In this document: one piece after another, positions 23,980-31,919 of the stretch
Numbering within the stretch: position 1 is the first letter of the stretch
Layout: each line of letters opens with the position of its first letter
Source of the DNA: Streptomyces hilarionis
GTDB taxonomy: Bacteria > Actinomycetota > Actinomycetes > Streptomycetales > Streptomycetaceae
DNA: 64,000 nucleotides
Reading direction: 5' to 3'
NCBI RefSeq assembly: GCF_024539675.1
Contig: NZ_JAHHIT010000046.1
Location: forward strand, 21,928-85,927
Notes under the pieces: model-generated
What the model was told of the DNA's origin: nothing
What the model saw: the letters and a program-made list of their open reading frames with translations, nothing else
Databases searched by the model: none
Program-made: the position numbers and the translations under genes

Positions 23980-25281
23980 GTGAGCAGCGAGAACTCTTCG
24001 GCGGACGACGAGAACGCTTCGGCGGACGCCCGGCAGGTGTGGGACGTCGTCGTGGTCGGCGCGGGACCCGCGGGGGCCTCGGCGGCCTACGCGGCGGCGG
24101 TCACCGGGCGGCGTGTGCTGTTGCTGGAGAAGGCGGAGCTGCCCCGCTACAAGACGTGCGGCGGCGGCATCATCGGCCCCTCGCGCGACGCCCTGCCGCC
24201 GGGCTTCGAGCTGCCCTTCCGCGACCGGGTGCACGCGGTGACGTTCTCGAACAACGGGCGCTTCACCCGGACCCGCCGCTCGCGGCAGATGCTGTTCGGG
24301 TTGATCAACCGGCCCGAGTTCGACCAGCAGCTCGTCGAGCACGCCCAGAAGGCGGGGGCGGAGCTGCGCACCGGCGTCACCGTGCAGCGCGTCGAACAGC
24401 ACGGCTCGACGGTGCCCGACCGGCGCTCGGTGGCGGTGGTCCTTCAGGGCGGCGAAACGCTGCTGGCGCGTGCCGTGGTCGGCGCCGACGGCAGCGCGAG
24501 CCGGATAGGGGCGCACGTCGGCGTGAAGCTCGACCAGGTGGACCTCGGCCTGGAGGCCGAGATCCCGGTTCCGGACACGGTCGCCGAGGACTGGAAGGGG
24601 CGCGTCCTCATCGACTGGGGGCCGATGCCCGGCAGCTACGGCTGGGTGTTCCCCAAGGGCGACACCCTGACCGTGGGCGTGATCTCCGCGCGCGGAGAGG
24701 GCGCGGCCACCAAGCGCTATCTGGAGGACTTCATCGGGCGGCTCGGTCTCGCCGGTTTCGAGCCGAGCATCTCCTCCGGCCATCTCACCCGGTGCCGGGC
24801 GGACGACTCGCCGCTCTCGCGCGGGCGTGTGCTGGTCTGCGGGGACGCGGCGGGTCTGCTGGAGCCGTGGACCCGCGAGGGCATCTCCTTCGCCCTGCGC
24901 TCGGGCCGGCTCGCCGGCGAGTGGGCGGTCCGCATCTCGGAGGCCCACGACGCGGTGGACACCCGGCGCCAGGCCCTGAACTACGCCTTCGCGATCAAGG
25001 CGGGGCTGGGCGTGGAGATGAGCGTCGGCAAGCGGATGCTCGCCGCGTTCGAACGTCGTCCCGGGCTCTTCCACGCGGCGCTCACCGGGATCCGCCCGGC
25101 CTGGAGGGCGTTCACCGACATCACCCGCGGCCGGACCACCCTGGGCGAGCTGGTCCGCTCGCACCCGATGGCCCAGCGGGCGCTGACCGCGATGGACCGG
25201 AGGCAGGCGGCCGCGTCGGCGTCGACGCCCGCGCCCGCCTCCTCACAGCCCGGTACGACGGCGGAGGACGGCGAGTCCTGA
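23980..25281 (+). CDS. Geranylgeranyl reductase family FAD-dependent oxidoreductase
   Basis: A 433-residue flavoprotein. Residues 1-20 are a polar lead. The dinucleotide fold starts VWDVVVVGAGPAGASAA (20-36). KTCGGGIIG follows, then VVGADGSASRIGAHVG and the FAD-binding VLVCGDAAGLLEPWTREGI. These are hallmarks of geranylgeranyl-reductase-type enzymes, which saturate isoprenoid double bonds in lipids, quinones or pigments. In streptomycetes the likely substrates are menaquinone side chains or other isoprenoids. The GTG start has GGGAG ~12 nt upstream, and a TAGGAT -10-like box lies near 23925. The C-terminus is a Ser/Ala/Pro-rich tail. Confidence 0.88.
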   Translation: MSSENSSADDENASADARQVWDVVVVGAGPAGASAAYAAAVTGRRVLLLEKAELPRYKTCGGGIIGPSRDALPPGFELPFRDRVHAVTFSNNGRFTRTRRSRQMLFGLINRPEFDQQLVEHAQKAGAELRTGVTVQRVEQHGSTVPDRRSVAVVLQGGETLLARAVVGADGSASRIGAHVGVKLDQVDLGLEAEIPVPDTVAEDWKGRVLIDWGPMPGSYGWVFPKGDTLTVGVISARGEGAATKRYLEDFIGRLGLAGFEPSISSGHLTRCRADDSPLSRGRVLVCGDAAGLLEPWTREGISFALRSGRLAGEWAVRISEAHDAVDTRRQALNYAFAIKAGLGVEMSVGKRMLAAFERRPGLFHAALTGIRPAWRAFTDITRGRTTLGELVRSHPMAQRALTAMDRRQAAASASTPAPASSQPGTTAEDGES

Positions 25282-25673
25282 GGCCGGCCTCCCCTCCTGC
25301 CGGTTTTCGGAGGTCCGCGCCGGCTCCGGGGAACACTGGTCGGCTGATTTCCGGGCCGGCGGTCCGCGGACGTCCGGGCCGGCGGTCCGCCGACGCCCGG
25401 ACCGGCGGTTCCCCGGCGTCCTTGCGTGTCCACCGGTTCCGTCCTCCGGCGACCGCGGAAGCTCCTGCGTCCGTCCGTCCCTCCGGCGGCCGTTGACGTC
25501 CTGCCTCCGTCCGTCTCCCGGGCGGACGCACGGGCCGACGCGGACGTCCACGGGGCCCCACACGTGGAGATGTGAGGCGGACGTCCACCGACCGCGCGTA
25601 CGTCCAGGGGAGTACGGCCGCCCACCTCGCCCGGCGGACGTCCGGGCCGGTGCGGGGCGTCTAGCGTGGCGGT
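25282..25673 (+). promoter_or_regulatory. 392-bp regulatory gap with repeated GGACGTCC palindromes
   Basis: No credible gene. The palindrome GGACGTCC occurs at 25368-25375, 25542-25549, 25579-25586 and 25636-25643, with a half version (TACGTCC) near 25599. Around 25353-25425 an imperfect tandem repeat of GGGCCGGCGGTCCGC-like units is present. TAGCGT (25662-25667) lies 6 nt before the histidine kinase ATG and is the probable -10 of a leaderless message. The palindromes may be binding sites of the adjacent response regulator. Confidence 0.45.
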
Positions 25674-26909
25674 ATGGACGAAGAGCGGGTGCGCGGGCGG
25701 GGCGGCCCGAGACGGTGGCGGCGCCGGCCGTGGCCGCCTCCGTGGGCGGGCCGGGAGGGCGCGGAGCCGGACGCGGGACGTCTGCCCTGGCGTTCCACCG
25801 TCCTGGTCGCCGTGCTCGTGCTCGCCGGTTCCGCGTTCGCCGCCCATGTGCAGGAGGGCGAGCGGGCCCCGCTGGACCCGTTCGCGCGGGTGCTGCTGGT
25901 GCTCGCCTGCGCCCTGCTGCTGTGGCGGCTTCGGCGGCCGGTGGCCGTGGTGCTCGGCACGGCCGCCGCCGTGGCGGTCTACCTCGGCGCGGGCTACGCG
26001 TACGGGCCGGTCTTCCTCACCGTGGCGGTGGCGTGCTGCTCCGCCGTGGCGGCGGGGCACCGCCGGGCCGCCTGGACGGCCCTGGGCCTGCTGTGGGCCG
26101 TCCATCTGCTGGTGGCGCACTGGCTGTACCGGTGGCTGCCGCCCGCCGGGGACCGTCCCGCCCCGCTCGGGCAGGAGATCGTCGTCGCCGGATGGGTCGT
26201 GGCGATCGTGGCGGTCGCGGAACTGGCCCGGATCCGCCGGGAGCAGTGGGCCCGGGAGCGGGCCGAGCGCGCTCTGGCGGCCCGGCGGCGCGCCGGTGAG
26301 GAGCGGCTGCGCATCGCGCGCGAGCTGCACGACGTCCTCGCCCACAGCCTCTCCGTCATCAACGTGCAGGCGGGCGTGGGCCTCGCGCTGCTCGACTCCG
26401 ACCCGGAGCAGGCGCGCACGGCGCTCACCACCGTCAAGTCCGCCAGCAAGGAGGCGCTGGACGAGGTGCGGCAGGTGCTGGACACCCTGCGCACGCCGGG
26501 CGACGCGCCGCGTGCCCCGGCTCCCGGCCTGGACCGGCTGCCGGAGCTGGTGGAGCAGGCGGCGCGCGCGGGCCTCACTGTCGACGTGAGCGGACCCGCG
26601 CCCCGGCTGCCGCCCCACACCGACCTCGCCGCCTTCCGGATCGTCCAGGAGGCCCTCACCAACGTGGTCCGCCACTCGGGCTCGCGCCATGCGCGCGTGC
26701 GGCTCGAGGCACGCGGCACGACGCTCCGCCTCCGGATCGACGACGACGGACCGGCGACCGGCGAGGAGGCGGGCGGCAGCGGCAACGGTCTGGCCGGGAT
26801 GCGGGAGCGAGCCGCGGCGCTCGGTGGCACGATCGAGGCGGGACGGCGGCCCGACGGCGGATTCCGCGTCCTCGCCGTGCTGCCGACGAGGGCCGGGGGA
26901 CACCGGTGA
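25674..26909 (+). CDS. NarL/DesK-type sensor histidine kinase
   Basis: A 411-residue membrane kinase. Residues 1-40 are a basic, Trp-rich cytoplasmic lead. Four to five hydrophobic helices follow between ~41 and 183. The HisKA_3 dimerisation helix carries the phospho-acceptor H219 in IARELHDVLAHSLSVI. The ATP-binding domain has TNVVRHSGSRHARV (N box) and GSGNGLAGMRERAAALGG (G box). There is no large extracellular sensor, so it probably senses a membrane or intramembrane signal. The stop overlaps the GTG of its response regulator. The ATG looks leaderless. Confidence 0.93.
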   Translation: MDEERVRGRGGPRRWRRRPWPPPWAGREGAEPDAGRLPWRSTVLVAVLVLAGSAFAAHVQEGERAPLDPFARVLLVLACALLLWRLRRPVAVVLGTAAAVAVYLGAGYAYGPVFLTVAVACCSAVAAGHRRAAWTALGLLWAVHLLVAHWLYRWLPPAGDRPAPLGQEIVVAGWVVAIVAVAELARIRREQWARERAERALAARRRAGEERLRIARELHDVLAHSLSVINVQAGVGLALLDSDPEQARTALTTVKSASKEALDEVRQVLDTLRTPGDAPRAPAPGLDRLPELVEQAARAGLTVDVSGPAPRLPPHTDLAAFRIVQEALTNVVRHSGSRHARVRLEARGTTLRLRIDDDGPATGEEAGGSGNGLAGMRERAAALGGTIEAGRRPDGGFRVLAVLPTRAGGHR

Positions 26910-27589
26910 GCGAGGGAGGAACGGTGATCCGCGTACTGCTGGCCGACGACCAGTCGTTGGTCCGGGCGGGGTTCCGGGCGCTGCTCGACGCGCAGCCCGA
27001 CATCGAGGTGGCCGCGGAGGCCGCCGACGGCGCGGCGGCGGTGCGCGCGGTGCGGGAACTGCGGCCCGACGTCGTGCTGATGGACATCCGCATGCCGCTG
27101 CTCGACGGTCTCGCCGCCACCCGCCGGATCACCGAGGACGAGGCCCTCGCACAGGTCAGGGTGGTCATGCTGACCACCTTCGAGCTGGACGAGTACGTCT
27201 TCGAGGCGATCCGCGCGGGGGCTTCCGGCTTTCTGGTCAAGGACACCGAGCCCGAGGAACTCCTGCGTGCCGTCAGGGCGGTGGTCGCCGGGGACGCGCT
27301 GCTCTCGCCCGGGGTGACGCGCCGGCTCATCGCCGAGTTCGCCGCCCGCTCCAAGGAGCCCGCCGCCGCGGACGCGCTGGCCCGGCTCACCGAGCGGGAG
27401 CGGGAGGTGATGGCGCTGGTCGGGATCGGCCTGTCCAACGAGGAGATCGCCCGCCGCCTGGTCGTCAGCCCGCTCACGGCGAAGACCCATGTCAGCCGCA
27501 CGATGGTGAAGCTGGGCGCCCGGGACCGGGCCCAACTCGTGGTGCTGGCCTACGAGTCGGGGCTGGTGCGGCCGGGATGGCTCGGCTGA
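26906..27589 (+). CDS. NarL/LuxR family response regulator
   Basis: A 227-residue regulator. The receiver domain (8-125) has acidic D14/D15 and the phosphorylation site D60 in VVLMDIRMP. The LuxR-type HTH (~160-225) reads LTEREREVMALVGIGLSNEEIARRL. The GTG at 26906 overlaps the kinase stop; a second GTG at 26924 with GGAGG close by is an alternative start that would drop six residues. It is the partner of the upstream kinase. Its last 40 bases overlap the convergent small membrane protein gene. Possible targets are the repeated palindromes ahead of the kinase. Confidence 0.93.
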   Translation: MSEGGTVIRVLLADDQSLVRAGFRALLDAQPDIEVAAEAADGAAAVRAVRELRPDVVLMDIRMPLLDGLAATRRITEDEALAQVRVVMLTTFELDEYVFEAIRAGASGFLVKDTEPEELLRAVRAVVAGDALLSPGVTRRLIAEFAARSKEPAAADALARLTEREREVMALVGIGLSNEEIARRLVVSPLTAKTHVSRTMVKLGARDRAQLVVLAYESGLVRPGWLG

Positions 27590-27837
27590 CCGCCGCCACG
27601 GAAACGGACCAGGACGGAGACGACCCGGACCAGGAAGATCAGGGGAGCGAGCACCAGGCCGGTACGCAGCGTCACCTTCTCCGCCAGGGGCGGCAGTTCG
27701 AACAGCAACGCCGGGCCGGCCACCGCCCCGAACAGCACCGCCGCCGCGAACACCGCGCTGAACAACGCGTATCCGATCTCGACGGTGATCGCGTCCCGCT
27801 CGGCCTGCGAGCGCCGCCGCTCCCCGTAACCGCTCAT
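27550..27837 (-). CDS. Small membrane protein, DUF6332-like
   Basis: A 95-residue protein. A charged N-terminus GYGERRRSQAERDAITVEIGY precedes two hydrophobic helices (~24-45 and ~55-75), then a short basic tail. I recall streptomycete proteins annotated DUF6332 with this RSQAERDAxTVEIGY opening; this is from memory. The function is unknown. The start at 27837 is preferred over one 19 codons upstream because family similarity begins there. It converges on and overlaps the response regulator end by 40 bp. Confidence 0.7.
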   Translation of the reverse strand: MSGYGERRRSQAERDAITVEIGYALFSAVFAAAVLFGAVAGPALLFELPPLAEKVTLRTGLVLAPLIFLVRVVSVLVRFRGGGQPSHPGRTSPDS

Positions 27838-27918
27838 GGGGTGAGTCTCACACAGGTGCGCGCCCGGCGGGCCGGGCCGGCCCGCCGGGCGCACCCGCCC
27901 ATCGACGAGGGGTTTCCG

Positions 27919-29478
27919 TCAGTCGCGGGCCCCGGCCGTCGCCGCCTCCGCGGCCGTCTCCTTCTGCTGCGCCGCCGTCCCCGCCCTGGTCGCGGCGTCC
28001 GTCCGCACGCCTGGCGTCGGTCCGGCCGCGGTGGACCCGGCGACCACGACCGAACCGGGGGAGCGGCGGGCGCGCAGGCCGGGGAGGGTGATGAGCAGGC
28101 CCGCGGCGGCGATGACCGTCACAACCGCCAGCCCGGGCCGGTAGCTGTCGAGGACCGCCTGCGCGGTGGGCTCGGCGGGGGCGCCGGCGGTCACCACGGC
28201 GGTGACGACGGCGAGGAAGAGCGCGCCGCCCACCTGCACCGAGGTGTTCAGCAGTCCGGAGACCATGCCCTGCTCGTGGTCCGGGACGCCGTTGGTGGCC
28301 TGGATGTTGAGCGAGGGGAAGACCAGCGCGCATGCCGCGCCGATCAGCAGCATCGACGGCAGGATGACGGACGCGTAGGCCGGGTCGAGATCGACGCGCA
28401 GGAAGAGCGCGTACCCGGCGACCATGAGCGCGAAGCCCGTGGCGATGAGCCGGGGGGTGCCGAACCGGTCGACGACCGAGCCCACTTTGGTCGAGGACAC
28501 CGCCACCAGGGCGCCGGCCGGCAGGAAGGCGAGCGCCGTGTGCAGCGCCGACCAGCCGAGCAGCGTCTGCATGTACAGGGTGGCCAGGAACTGGAAGCCG
28601 ACGTACGAGCCGAAGAAGGCCATGGCGCCGAGCTGGGCGCGGATCTGGCTCCCCGAGCGCAGCACGCCGAGCCTGACCAGCGGACCCGCCGAGCGGCGCT
28701 CGACCGCGACGAAGACGGCCAGCAGGACGGCGACCGCGAGGAAGGAGAGCAGGGTGCGGGCGGACGCCCAGCCGGACTGCGGGGCCTGGACCACGGTGTA
28801 GACCAGCAGCAGCATGGACGCCGTGCCGAGGACGGCGCCGGGGACGTCGTAGCCGTGGTGGTTCTTCTCCCGCTCGCTGCGGGGCAGCAGCTTGAGGCCC
28901 GCCGCGAGCGCGACCAGGGCGATCGGCGCGGGCAGCAGCATGGTCAGACGCCAGCTCGCCTCGGTGAGCAGTCCGGACAGCACCAGCCCCATCGAGAAGC
29001 CCGTCGCGGCGCAGGTGGTGTAGATGGAGAGGGCGCGGTTGCGCAGGGGGCCCTCCGGGAACGTCGTGGTGATGATCGACAGGCCGGCCGGGGCCGTGAA
29101 GGCCGCGCTCAGGCCCTTGATGAACCGGCTGGCTATCAGCAGCGGGCCGGAGTCGACGAGGCCGCCGAGCAGGGAGGCCAGCGCGAAGACGCCGAGCGCG
29201 ATCAGGAAGACCTGGCGGCGGCCGAGCAGGTCGGCCGCGCGGCCGCCGAGCAGGAGCAGACCGCCGTAGCCCAGGATGTAGCCGCTGACGATCCACTGGA
29301 GGGTCGAGGTGGAGAGCCCGAGGTCGCTGCCGATGGACGGCAGGGCCACACCGACCATGGACACGTCGAGCGCGTCCAGGAACATCGCGGCGCACAGCAC
29401 GAGCAGGGTGCCCCACAGGCGGGCGTTCCAGCGGCCCTCGGGGAGCGGAGGCGCTGAGGAGGAGAGCGGAGAGGTCAT
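27919..29478 (-). CDS. MFS multidrug exporter (DHA2-type, 14 TM)
   Basis: A 519-residue transporter. Motif GRAADLLGRRQVFLIAL between TM2 and TM3 is the MFS motif A. LDALDVSMVGVALPSIG in TM1 is the DHA2 motif D1. About 14 hydrophobic segments run to residue ~470, followed by an Ala/Thr-rich cytoplasmic tail. Members export drugs by proton antiport. The gene is divergent from a MarR regulator with a 27-bp inverted repeat starting 14 nt upstream of this ATG. That geometry is typical of a repressor controlling an efflux pump. No Shine-Dalgarno is evident. Confidence 0.92.
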   Translation of the reverse strand: MTSPLSSSAPPLPEGRWNARLWGTLLVLCAAMFLDALDVSMVGVALPSIGSDLGLSTSTLQWIVSGYILGYGGLLLLGGRAADLLGRRQVFLIALGVFALASLLGGLVDSGPLLIASRFIKGLSAAFTAPAGLSIITTTFPEGPLRNRALSIYTTCAATGFSMGLVLSGLLTEASWRLTMLLPAPIALVALAAGLKLLPRSEREKNHHGYDVPGAVLGTASMLLLVYTVVQAPQSGWASARTLLSFLAVAVLLAVFVAVERRSAGPLVRLGVLRSGSQIRAQLGAMAFFGSYVGFQFLATLYMQTLLGWSALHTALAFLPAGALVAVSSTKVGSVVDRFGTPRLIATGFALMVAGYALFLRVDLDPAYASVILPSMLLIGAACALVFPSLNIQATNGVPDHEQGMVSGLLNTSVQVGGALFLAVVTAVVTAGAPAEPTAQAVLDSYRPGLAVVTVIAAAGLLITLPGLRARRSPGSVVVAGSTAAGPTPGVRTDAATRAGTAAQQKETAAEAATAGARD

Positions 29479-29492
29479 GGCGAAGACACTAC

Positions 29493-29519
29493 ATGCGCAT
29501 GCATTGAATGCAAGCGCAT
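29493..29519. promoter_or_regulatory. 27-bp MarR-type operator between MFS exporter and MarR gene
   Basis: Arms ATGCGCATGCATT (29493-29505) and AATGCAAGCGCAT (29507-29519) around a central G match as an inverted repeat at 12 of 13 positions; the inner TGCATT-G-AATGCA is perfect. A second, weaker copy (GCATTT...AGATGC) follows toward the MarR gene. The segment is AT-rich compared with its surroundings and covers the expected promoter of the exporter. Confidence 0.75.
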
Positions 29520-29564
29520 TTAATTCAGATGCAATGATTTCTGTCCTCTGCTACGGTGCGCCGC

Positions 29565-29969
29565 ATGGCGGCTACGGAGGGCGGGGCCGGGAACGAACAG
29601 GCGCTCGTGGAGCAGTGGCGCAACATGCTGGCCCTGCACGCGCGCACGCAGTGCGCACTCGACCGGGCGCTGCACCGACACGGTCTGTGCGCAAGCGACT
29701 TCGAGGTTCTGGACATCCTCGCCGAGTCGCACGCGGCGGACGGCCCGGCCGCCTGTCGCGTCCAGGAGATCGCCGAGCGCGTCCACCTCAGCCAGAGCGC
29801 GCTGTCGCGGCTCGTCGCCCGGCTGGAGAAGGACGCCCTGGTCGAGCGCGCACTGTGCGCGGAGGACCGCAGGGGCGTCCGGGTGGCGTTGACGGCCAAG
29901 GGCCGCGCGCTGCACGCCGACGTGAAGCCCGTGCAGCGCGCGGTGCTGGCCCGCATGCTCGCCGACTGA
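29565..29969 (+). CDS. MarR family transcriptional regulator
   Basis: A 134-residue winged-helix protein of normal MarR length. The HTH region is CRVQEIAERVHLSQSALSRLVARL (about 66-90), and the wing is CAEDRRGVRVALT. Four cysteines (22, 31, 66 region, 102 region) are more than usual and might allow redox sensing; this is a guess. The ATG at 29565 or a GTG three codons earlier could start it. It is divergent from the MFS exporter and shares the 27-bp operator, so it is the likely ligand-responsive repressor of that exporter and of itself. Confidence 0.9.
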   Translation: MAATEGGAGNEQALVEQWRNMLALHARTQCALDRALHRHGLCASDFEVLDILAESHAADGPAACRVQEIAERVHLSQSALSRLVARLEKDALVERALCAEDRRGVRVALTAKGRALHADVKPVQRAVLARMLAD

Positions 29970-29982
29970 CGGCCGCAACGGC

Positions 29983-30729
29983 TCAGCCCACGCCGGACGT
30001 CTCCCGCCACAGCGCCGCGAGCGAGGCGTCGCCGGACACGGTGGGCAGCGGCAGCCGGTTCCACAGCGACAGGTAGAGCGCGGCCGCCGGCCCGGAGATC
30101 TCGCAGTCGGCCGCCCCCGCGCCGCCGCGTTCCGTCACGGGCGGTTCGGCCGACAGCCGCACGGTCCACACGGCGTCGGCCGCGTCGGTCGCCCGCACCC
30201 TCAAGACCGCGGGTTCCCTCGTGCGCACCCTGCTCCGCGGGCGCGCGTGGAATCCGCGCAGCAGTTCGTCGACCCCGTCGGCCGCGAACCCGGCGTCCAT
30301 GTCCCGCGCCGCCCCCGCGATGTCACGGCCGCGGGCCGCGTCGGCGTCCACACGGTGCACGGCCGTCTCGTGCGCCTGTCGCCGGGCCCAGAACGCGAGC
30401 GGCGACGGGGCGGGCAGGAAGTGCCAGCACGCCACGTCCGGCGACGCGTCGGACAGGGTGGCGACCAACCGCAGATGGCCCTCGCGAAACCAGTCCAGCA
30501 GCGGTTCGCCGTCCAGGTCCGGCGGCTCCCCGAAGGGAATGAACTCGGTGTGTCCCGCCGCGACGAACGAGGTCGCCCAGCGATGCACCGTGCCGGTGTG
30601 CCGCAGCAGATCCCTCACCTGCCAGTCCGGGCAGGTCGGCACCTTCGCGTCGGGACCGGCCTCCGCCGCCGCGGCGGCGAGCGCCCACCCCTCGCGTTCC
30701 AGGACGCGGATGAACCCGGCAGTCTCCAT
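29983..30729 (-). CDS. Mycothiol-dependent maleylpyruvate isomerase family protein
   Basis: A 248-residue protein of the DinB-like/MDMPI family. The N-terminal helical bundle carries CPDWQVRDLLRHTGTVHRWA, the metal-site His region, and a second block FWARRQAHETAVHRVDA with further His residues. A C-terminal MDMPI domain follows (AVWTVRLSAEP...). Characterised relatives isomerise maleylpyruvate with mycothiol, the actinobacterial thiol, but most paralogues have unknown substrates. The ATG at 30729 matches the usual METAxFI beginning. An upstream GTG at 30744 is possible. The MarR gene converges on it 13 bp away. Confidence 0.85.
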   Translation of the reverse strand: METAGFIRVLEREGWALAAAAAEAGPDAKVPTCPDWQVRDLLRHTGTVHRWATSFVAAGHTEFIPFGEPPDLDGEPLLDWFREGHLRLVATLSDASPDVACWHFLPAPSPLAFWARRQAHETAVHRVDADAARGRDIAGAARDMDAGFAADGVDELLRGFHARPRSRVRTREPAVLRVRATDAADAVWTVRLSAEPPVTERGGAGAADCEISGPAAALYLSLWNRLPLPTVSGDASLAALWRETSGVG

Positions 30730-30934
30730 GAGGGGAGTCTGCACGACGGGGCGCCCTCAGGAGGAGGAATTTCCGGCGCTCCGCCGCTCGCCGCCGACAC
30801 CGGGGCCCGCCGGGCGCCTCCCCGGTGAAGGAGATTTCGCGGGGATCCCGGAGTCTGCGCGGGGACCCGCTCGCCGGGCCACTAGGATTCCGCGACGCGC
30901 CGACATCCGGCCGCGACTCGGGGGAGCCGACATC

Positions 30935-31786
30935 ATGAACGCCTGGAATCAGCAGGGCGGCCGACCGCCCTACGACCCCTACAGCCCGTACGGCCCCTAC
31001 GGCCCGCAGCCGACGCCACCGCCGCCCGTGCGGCGGGTGGGGGCGGTGCGCCGGATGTGGCGAGCCGTCGGCCCGCTCGCCGCCGGCCGCAAGGTCTTCC
31101 GTCCCTCGCGCCCCGGCCGCGTCGACGATCCGGCGGTCGCCCGCATGCAGCGCGTCCGCACGGCCGTCGGACTGGCCGCGGTGGTGTGGGTGACGTTCTC
31201 CTACAAGCTCGCCGCGTCCGTGGCGGACCTCGCGGACGACCGCCTCGACCAGTCCTGGAACGCCGTCCTCGTCCTGTCGGTGACGTTCCCGGTGGTCGTC
31301 GGCGTGCTGATCGGCGCGGCCCGTCCGCCCGCGCGGCGGGAACTGCTGCTGCGGGCCCGCAAGCCGCTCGGCTCGGTCCTCGCGCTCATCGGCGGCGTGG
31401 CCCTCTTCCCGGCCGCCGTCCTCACCGGTCTCCTGGACGGCAGGTTCGCCACCGGCCCGGCGACGACCGTGATCACCGTCGTCGTCGCCCTGTTCATGCT
31501 GGTGTGGGTCCTGCCGTTCGTCGCCTACGGCGTCGGCATGTCCCTCGTGCACGTGTTCCGCACGGCGGACATCCACGAGACCGTCCCGCCGCTGCTGGCG
31601 CTGGTCCTCGTGTGGGAGATGGCGCTCGTCGACGTGCTCACCGGCGCGTACGCCGGAGTGCCGGGGCCGCTGCGGGTCCTGCTGGTGCTGGGCGCTCCCT
31701 GCTCGGTGACCGCGGTCGCCCTGTGGGAACTGCGCCGGCTGCGCGTCGGCTACGGCCTCACCCTGCGCGGCGCGCTCCTGCGTTGA
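30935..31786 (+). CDS. Integral membrane protein with Pro/Tyr-rich N-terminus, unrecognised
   Basis: A 283-residue protein. Residues 1-35 are rich in Pro, Tyr and Gly (PYDPYSPYGPYGP), a low-complexity cytoplasmic tail. After a basic stretch, about six hydrophobic helices follow between ~75 and 265. I do not recognise a family. GGGGAG lies 8 nt before the ATG, and TAGGAT near 30882 could be the -10 of a ~45-nt leader. Stand-alone gene between the MDMPI-like gene and htpG. Confidence 0.75.
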   Translation: MNAWNQQGGRPPYDPYSPYGPYGPQPTPPPPVRRVGAVRRMWRAVGPLAAGRKVFRPSRPGRVDDPAVARMQRVRTAVGLAAVVWVTFSYKLAASVADLADDRLDQSWNAVLVLSVTFPVVVGVLIGAARPPARRELLLRARKPLGSVLALIGGVALFPAAVLTGLLDGRFATGPATTVITVVVALFMLVWVLPFVAYGVGMSLVHVFRTADIHETVPPLLALVLVWEMALVDVLTGAYAGVPGPLRVLLVLGAPCSVTAVALWELRRLRVGYGLTLRGALLR

Positions 31787-31919
31787 CCCCGCCGGCCGGC
31801 CGGCGCCGCACGCGCGGACCACCGAGATCAGAACGCCGGGCAGCCCACCCTGACTTGGTGTTTTACAGTGGCTGTCGCCCGTCCAGGAGACTCCCGGAAC
31901 TGTGAGGTACACGCACATC

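Noticed and set aside
22423..25164. 913-residue minus-strand ORF continuous with the dipeptidase
   Set aside because: The part above 23778 is antisense to the geranylgeranyl-reductase-type gene. The dipeptidase has a good start and SD at 23778.
23980..25281. Start of a carotenoid or isoprenoid biosynthetic cluster
   Set aside because: No prenyl synthase, phytoene synthase or cyclase lies nearby; the reductase stands alone.
26689..29457. 922-residue plus-strand ORF over the response regulator and MFS exporter
   Set aside because: It is a Gln/Glu/Arg-rich shadow of the minus-strand exporter and overlaps well-supported genes in another frame.
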